64,000 nt of DNA from Tillus elongatus. Taxonomy: Eukaryota > Arthropoda > Insecta > Coleoptera > Cleridae. The notes beneath the pieces are model-generated. The model did not search any database and was not told the DNA's origin. It worked only from the letters and a program-made list of their open reading frames with translations. Below are positions 60,221-64,000 of this stretch, one piece after another. The stretch spans positions 124,910,223-124,974,222 of the forward strand of contig OZ023269.1 of the NCBI GenBank assembly GCA_964006375.1, read 5' to 3'. The translations under genes and the position numbers were made by a program. Position 1 is the stretch's first letter. Every line of letters starts with the position of its first letter.

Positions 60221-60583
60221 TTTGAAAATGGCGGTGGAACAATGTGGACAAATTTTGTTATTTATGGTCCGATTCGACTCAAAATCTATATCTCGAGATT
60301 TTTGCCATCTCAGATTAGGAATTTATAGTAATAATTTAGAAATTCAAAATGGTGGTGCCAACATGGCGGATGAATTTTGTTACTTATCGTGCCATTCCAC
60401 TCAAAATCAACATCTGCGGGTTTCGGTGTCACAGATTAGGAATTGATCGTTAAATTTGAGAAATTCAAAATGACTACTCTGACATGATTGACTAACTTTG
60501 TATCGTATGGTCCGATTCTACTTGAAATCGATAAGTGGCGATTTGTATAGTCGCAGGTTATATATTTGTGTTCAAAATTTAGA
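60221..60583. repeat. Three degenerate 121-bp tandem units
   Basis: Units start at 60221, 60342 and 60463 with ATTCAAAATG or a close variant. Shared stretches include GTCCGATTCGACTCAAAATC and CAGATTAGGAATT. The period is exactly 121 bp although the units have diverged. Confidence 0.85.
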
Positions 60584-60639
60584 GTGAGGATTGGAACCTG
60601 TGTAGAGCACTGGTAAGTATAATTTCAAGGATCCAATTC

Positions 60640-60935
60640 ATGACAATACAGCCTTCAGACCTGACTATCGTTTCGGAGGGAGGAATACATTGTTTATTCA
60701 TCCCTCTAACCGACAAATCTGGTTTAGTCAAAAACATAAGCTTCTAGTGTCAAATGATCTAACTGTTAAACAGTTCGTAATAAATCCACGTTCTTCCTTA
60801 GAGCATCTAAGCTTTCGAATGTCTTCCCGGCAGACATATTCCTGGAGGCATATAATCTGCGACTATTCAAAAAGGGAGTACATCTAATCGCTAAAAAGTC
60901 GCGTTCATAATGTCTAAGAGGCACATGGGCTATGC
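60640..60935 (+). pseudogene. C-terminal scrap of a family E-like pol
   Basis: Across frames: TDKSGLVKNISF, NPRSSLEHLSF and CLPGRHIPGG, resembling the RTSRLWN...LPGRVF tail of jockey-like elements. Confidence 0.5.
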
Positions 60936-61550
60936 GTTTCACTAACTGTTTTATTTGACATCCCGTATAATATAAAGATTTTTGTTCATCGTATTTTATA
61001 AAATTAATGGTAAATTAATAAACCAACTACTTGGTTATAGTCATAAAAACGTATTAATTAGGACAGAATTCAAGTTTATCCCCTGAGAGGTGTTAAGTGT
61101 GCAAGGCAGGTGTGAAAATTATATATTATTGAATAATCATCAGACATTTTATCGGAATAGTTGCTAATATATGTTAATCCAAAATAATTACTACAACTAA
61201 TAGAATTTTTTTCTTAAATTTATTGACATTTTTGGAGTTTCTTAATTACATGCATCTTACTGCTATTGAGTTATTACACCTTATATCAATTTAAATACCC
61301 AATTAAAGTGTATAGACAAATTGATATATAATTTACAGGGCAAAGTTGTTAAACAAAATTGTTCGTTATAATCACAAAATGTTTGCATATACAGGTGTCA
61401 AAAATACATTTACATTCAAAATATACTGACTTTTCAAAAACTCCGGTAGTAAGAGTCGACCAATTCCAATGAAATTTTCTCTACTACCCTGTTAGGTCTG
61501 TGATGAGAAATGATAACAGTTGGATAACAAATTAACGAGTATACACACTT
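60936..61550. other. AT-rich spacer
   Basis: No gene or repeat recognised. Confidence 0.4.
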
Positions 61551-61701
<151 letters not shown>

Positions 61702-61877
61702 AGTTACGTTTTGTACTGATGTACCACATTTTATATGTTTTTGTTTCTTGATAGCTCGAAGGACCTGATTATGTTGTGTTAAATTAAACGCTGATGTTGT
61801 AACACTTTAACATTTAATAACAAACTGTTAAACTTATACAAAGTTACTAATATTATGGTATGCTTTAGAGTTCATGA

Positions 61878-62181
61878 GAACTCTACGAAATGATTAGTGA
61901 TTATGCTATGACAAGCGTGGTGCTTGTCTCGAGTCTGTAGAAGAACCACTAAAATGAATATGCTAAAGGATGTTGATTGTGTCGAGTTTACAGAAGAACT
62001 CCTAAAATGATTAGTGATTATGCTGACAAGCGTGGTGCTTGTTCGGAGTCTGTATAAGAACTACTAAAATGATTAGTGATTATGCTCACAAGCGTGATGC
62101 TTGTGTCGAGTTTACAGAAGAACTACTAAAATGATTAGTGATTATGCTGACAAGCGTGGTGCTTGTTCGGAGTCTATATAA
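61878..62181. repeat. 61-bp minisatellite
   Basis: Five units of about 53-65 bp, mostly 62, starting GAACTACTAAAATGATTAGT. Four contain a hairpin ACAAGC...GCTTGT. Units 3 and 5 are nearly identical, and unit 2 is shortened. Confidence 0.92.
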
Positions 62182-62394
62182 GAACTGCTTTGAATGAATA
62201 TTGAATATTTCTACTCTATCTACCTGATATAGGGTAGCAGACGTACTGCCAATTGTAGGTAAGAAATGACCCTTGTTGGGTTATTCCTAATCATGTTTAA
62301 AATTACATTGTACAGATGGTAGATATCATAACAAAGACGGTTACTAAGAAATATGTAAATTTTAGAGGTCTAATCTTCCAGACGAGACGCCTTA

Positions 62395-62398
<4 letters not shown>

Positions 62399-62465
<67 letters not shown>
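62399..62465. repeat. (TA)n array
   Basis: About 67 bp. The following GTTACGTTTT recalls the sequence after the array at 61697. Confidence 0.98.
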
Positions 62466-62469
<4 letters not shown>

Positions 62470-62649
62470 CGTTTTTACTTGGGTATTAAAGTGTTTTATG
62501 TGTAATTTTGTTTATTTGTTTGGTTTGTGTGTTTATTTTGTAATTTTAAGTTACTAGGTATCAATATGTGTGATTTTAAATTCAAGTATTTGTATTTTTG
62601 TTTGTTTATACAAAGTATTTATTGTATATTATATTGATGTAATTTAATT

Positions 62650-62651
<2 letters not shown>

Positions 62652-62696
<45 letters not shown>

Positions 62697-62780
62697 TGTG
62701 TGTGTGTAATTATGTTTTCTTTAATTCAAATTAGTAATTCTGTTTAAAATTGTCAATGATTGTTATTATTATTATTATTA
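62652..62780. repeat. (TA)n, (TG)n and (ATT)n tracts
   Basis: TA at 62652-62692, a short TG run at about 62696-62707, and ATT repeats at 62762-62780. Confidence 0.93.
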
Positions 62781-63354
62781 GGTTCTACTTTAAGAAATGT
62801 AGTAACTGTTCCTGAAATTTATGTTTAATATGGATATTTTGAATAAATATTTACCTTTATTTGTTTATATGATTTATTTCTTATTTTCGACGGCTATTTT
62901 GCCTCTTTTTCTACAGGTATATGTATAGTTTGGGTTCCTATTGAAAATTCTTACCTTATATTTTCCACAAACCAAATTTTATGAAAAATTCTGATATTTA
63001 CCTTTTGCACCAGAATTATGTATCTTGCTAGACAACTAGCTATAAAATGTACATGTTTTAAACCTTATAAATTCTCAAATAATTCTTTTAACAGGTGTAT
63101 ATGGTTTTTACAACACACAAAAAATTTTTACGACTAATTTATTTTCTTTTTAAAATGTAATTACTTACTTGGATCCGCCTAAAAACTATAAATGTTGGCT
63201 ATTGAAAATTTTACAGATTTTATCTTAATTTAGTTTACATACGACTGAATATCTTTAAAAAATAGACAAATTAATAATTTGTTGGTTCTGCAACGGACAG
63301 AGTAACGCCATCTGTTGAAGTCCAATAAAAAGACTCATTGTCCTAGGTTCTAAT
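62781..63354. other. AT-rich spacer
   Basis: No gene or repeat recognised. Confidence 0.4.
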
Positions 63355-64000
63355 CTAACAACTATAAGAAAAATTACTTTGAAAAATTTAGAATTTTTCT
63401 CCTGTAATTGTCGAACTGGAAATTTGAAACGTGAAAATTAGTATAACTATCGTGTTTTATGAATCGTAGATATTGCATAAAATGTATATTAGAATGTTCT
63501 AGATATATCCTGCTCATCTCATCTGTTAAAATAGTTGCAAAATATGCCTCTAAAGAGCTTACATATTACAAATAAATAACTGGAGACTATTACGCGTTAT
63601 CTACGTTTTATTGCACAACATTTTCCAAGTGTTAGTGTGGGGTAAATGGTTAAAGTCCTCGCTGATAAGCAAAGAAACGATGGTTCAAATCTGGCCGTAG
63701 ACTTCATTTCTCTTTCAGATTTTTTTTGTCTTGATGCAATTTTAAAGTTATCTGAGGTATTTCCAGTATTTTTTAGCGACTTTTTGTTGAATAAAATCAC
63801 TAATGAAAGATAAGCAGCTGTTGTTGACCTTAGTTGGTAAAACCGTTCCACAGTTAACATAGACGTAGAGATTTGTGACATCAGAAGAGGTTGTTTTCTT
63901 TTCTACAACCGGATCCATTTTTACAGCATCCACAAGCAAAATAATTTTCTCTGTGAAGCCACAGAATAAGTATCTAGTTCTGTATTTAGATCAGATTTTG
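63355..64000 (+). repeat. HTA R2 tail, running off the window
   Basis: AAGAAAAATTACTTTGAAAA, TTACAAATAAATAACTGG, a tRNA-like block, an inner hairpin (TTAGCGACTTTTTGTTGAAT with AAATCACTAATGAAAG at about 63773-63808) and the R2 end (AAAACCGTTCCACAGTTAAC). H, P, TA and Q are absent on the left. Confidence 0.78.
63634..63700 (+). repeat. tRNA-like block of R2 tail
   Basis: AGTGTGGGGTAAATGGTTAA as a weak A box and GATGGTTCAAATCTGG as a good B box. Confidence 0.55.

Overview
This is AT-rich, repeat-choked metazoan DNA, most likely from an arthropod. The reasons are non-LTR retrotransposon relics of jockey/BS-like and R1/LOA-like type, two Tc1/mariner-type transposons, Penelope-like (PLE) end fragments, tRNA-derived SINEs, and about 30 long (TA)n arrays. 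I found no convincing host protein-coding gene, rRNA or functional tRNA. The species cannot be named from sequence alone.

The dominant component is a composite non-autonomous repeat family, called HTA here, that fills much of the window in both orientations. Read in its + sense the modules are: H, a hairpin of roughly 30 bp (TTAGTGAATTTT, short loop, AAAATTCACTAA) followed by TGAGGAGAT; P, about 100 bp ending GGGGTCAGTTTCAATTTTTA; a (TA)n array; Q, about 200-300 bp starting GTATCACACCGATAACTC; then one of several tails. Tail R1 carries a tRNA-like block with B box like GAGTTCTAATCCC. Tail R2 carries a different tRNA-like block with B box like GAGTTCAAATCTC. Tail S has no tRNA-like block and runs through a second H/P-like box into D. 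D is a MITE-like segment of about 300 bp whose inverted ends contain CTGGACGCAGCAAGTGCG. Variants of the H hairpin mark nearly every module junction.

Layout: 1-950, 5' half of a jockey/BS-like retrotransposon (family A). 1392-3497, a mariner-type transposon with unusually long (~360 bp) inverted repeats. 4-9 kb, HTA copies and two adjacent palindromes. 9.5-11.4 kb, a relic of retrotransposon family E, a 60-bp minisatellite and a PLE end. 13.2 kb, a SINE with a 12-bp target duplication. 13.4-14.7 kb, family A 3' half. 14.7-16.2 kb, an HTA unit between inverted PLE-like fragments. 17.4-18.9 kb, family B (RNase H bearing). 19-33.6 kb, mostly HTA copies, plus family A at 22.9-23.6 kb. 34.3-35.6 kb, an endonuclease-bearing 5' half of an R1/LOA-like element. 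35.6-37.7 kb, PLE-like islands separated by TA arrays. 37.8-38.9 kb, family A. 40-46.6 kb, HTA copies and a full SINE-2 copy. 46.8-47.4 kb, family A 5' half. 48.8-49.4 kb, a degenerate endonuclease-reverse-transcriptase relic. 49.98-51.63 kb, family C with target duplication and an open RNase H. 51.7-55.9 kb, HTA copies, truncated SINE-2 and family A. 55.9-57.4 kb, family B. 58.3-59.6 kb, a second mariner-type transposase split by SINE-2. 60.2-62.8 kb, tandem repeats and TA arrays. 63.4-64 kb, an HTA R2 tail.

Nearly every coding segment is truncated, frameshifted or interrupted. The interest lies in how the elements are built from and into one another: TA arrays hold PLE fragments, H hairpins join modules, and different tRNA-like blocks sit in one shared chassis.
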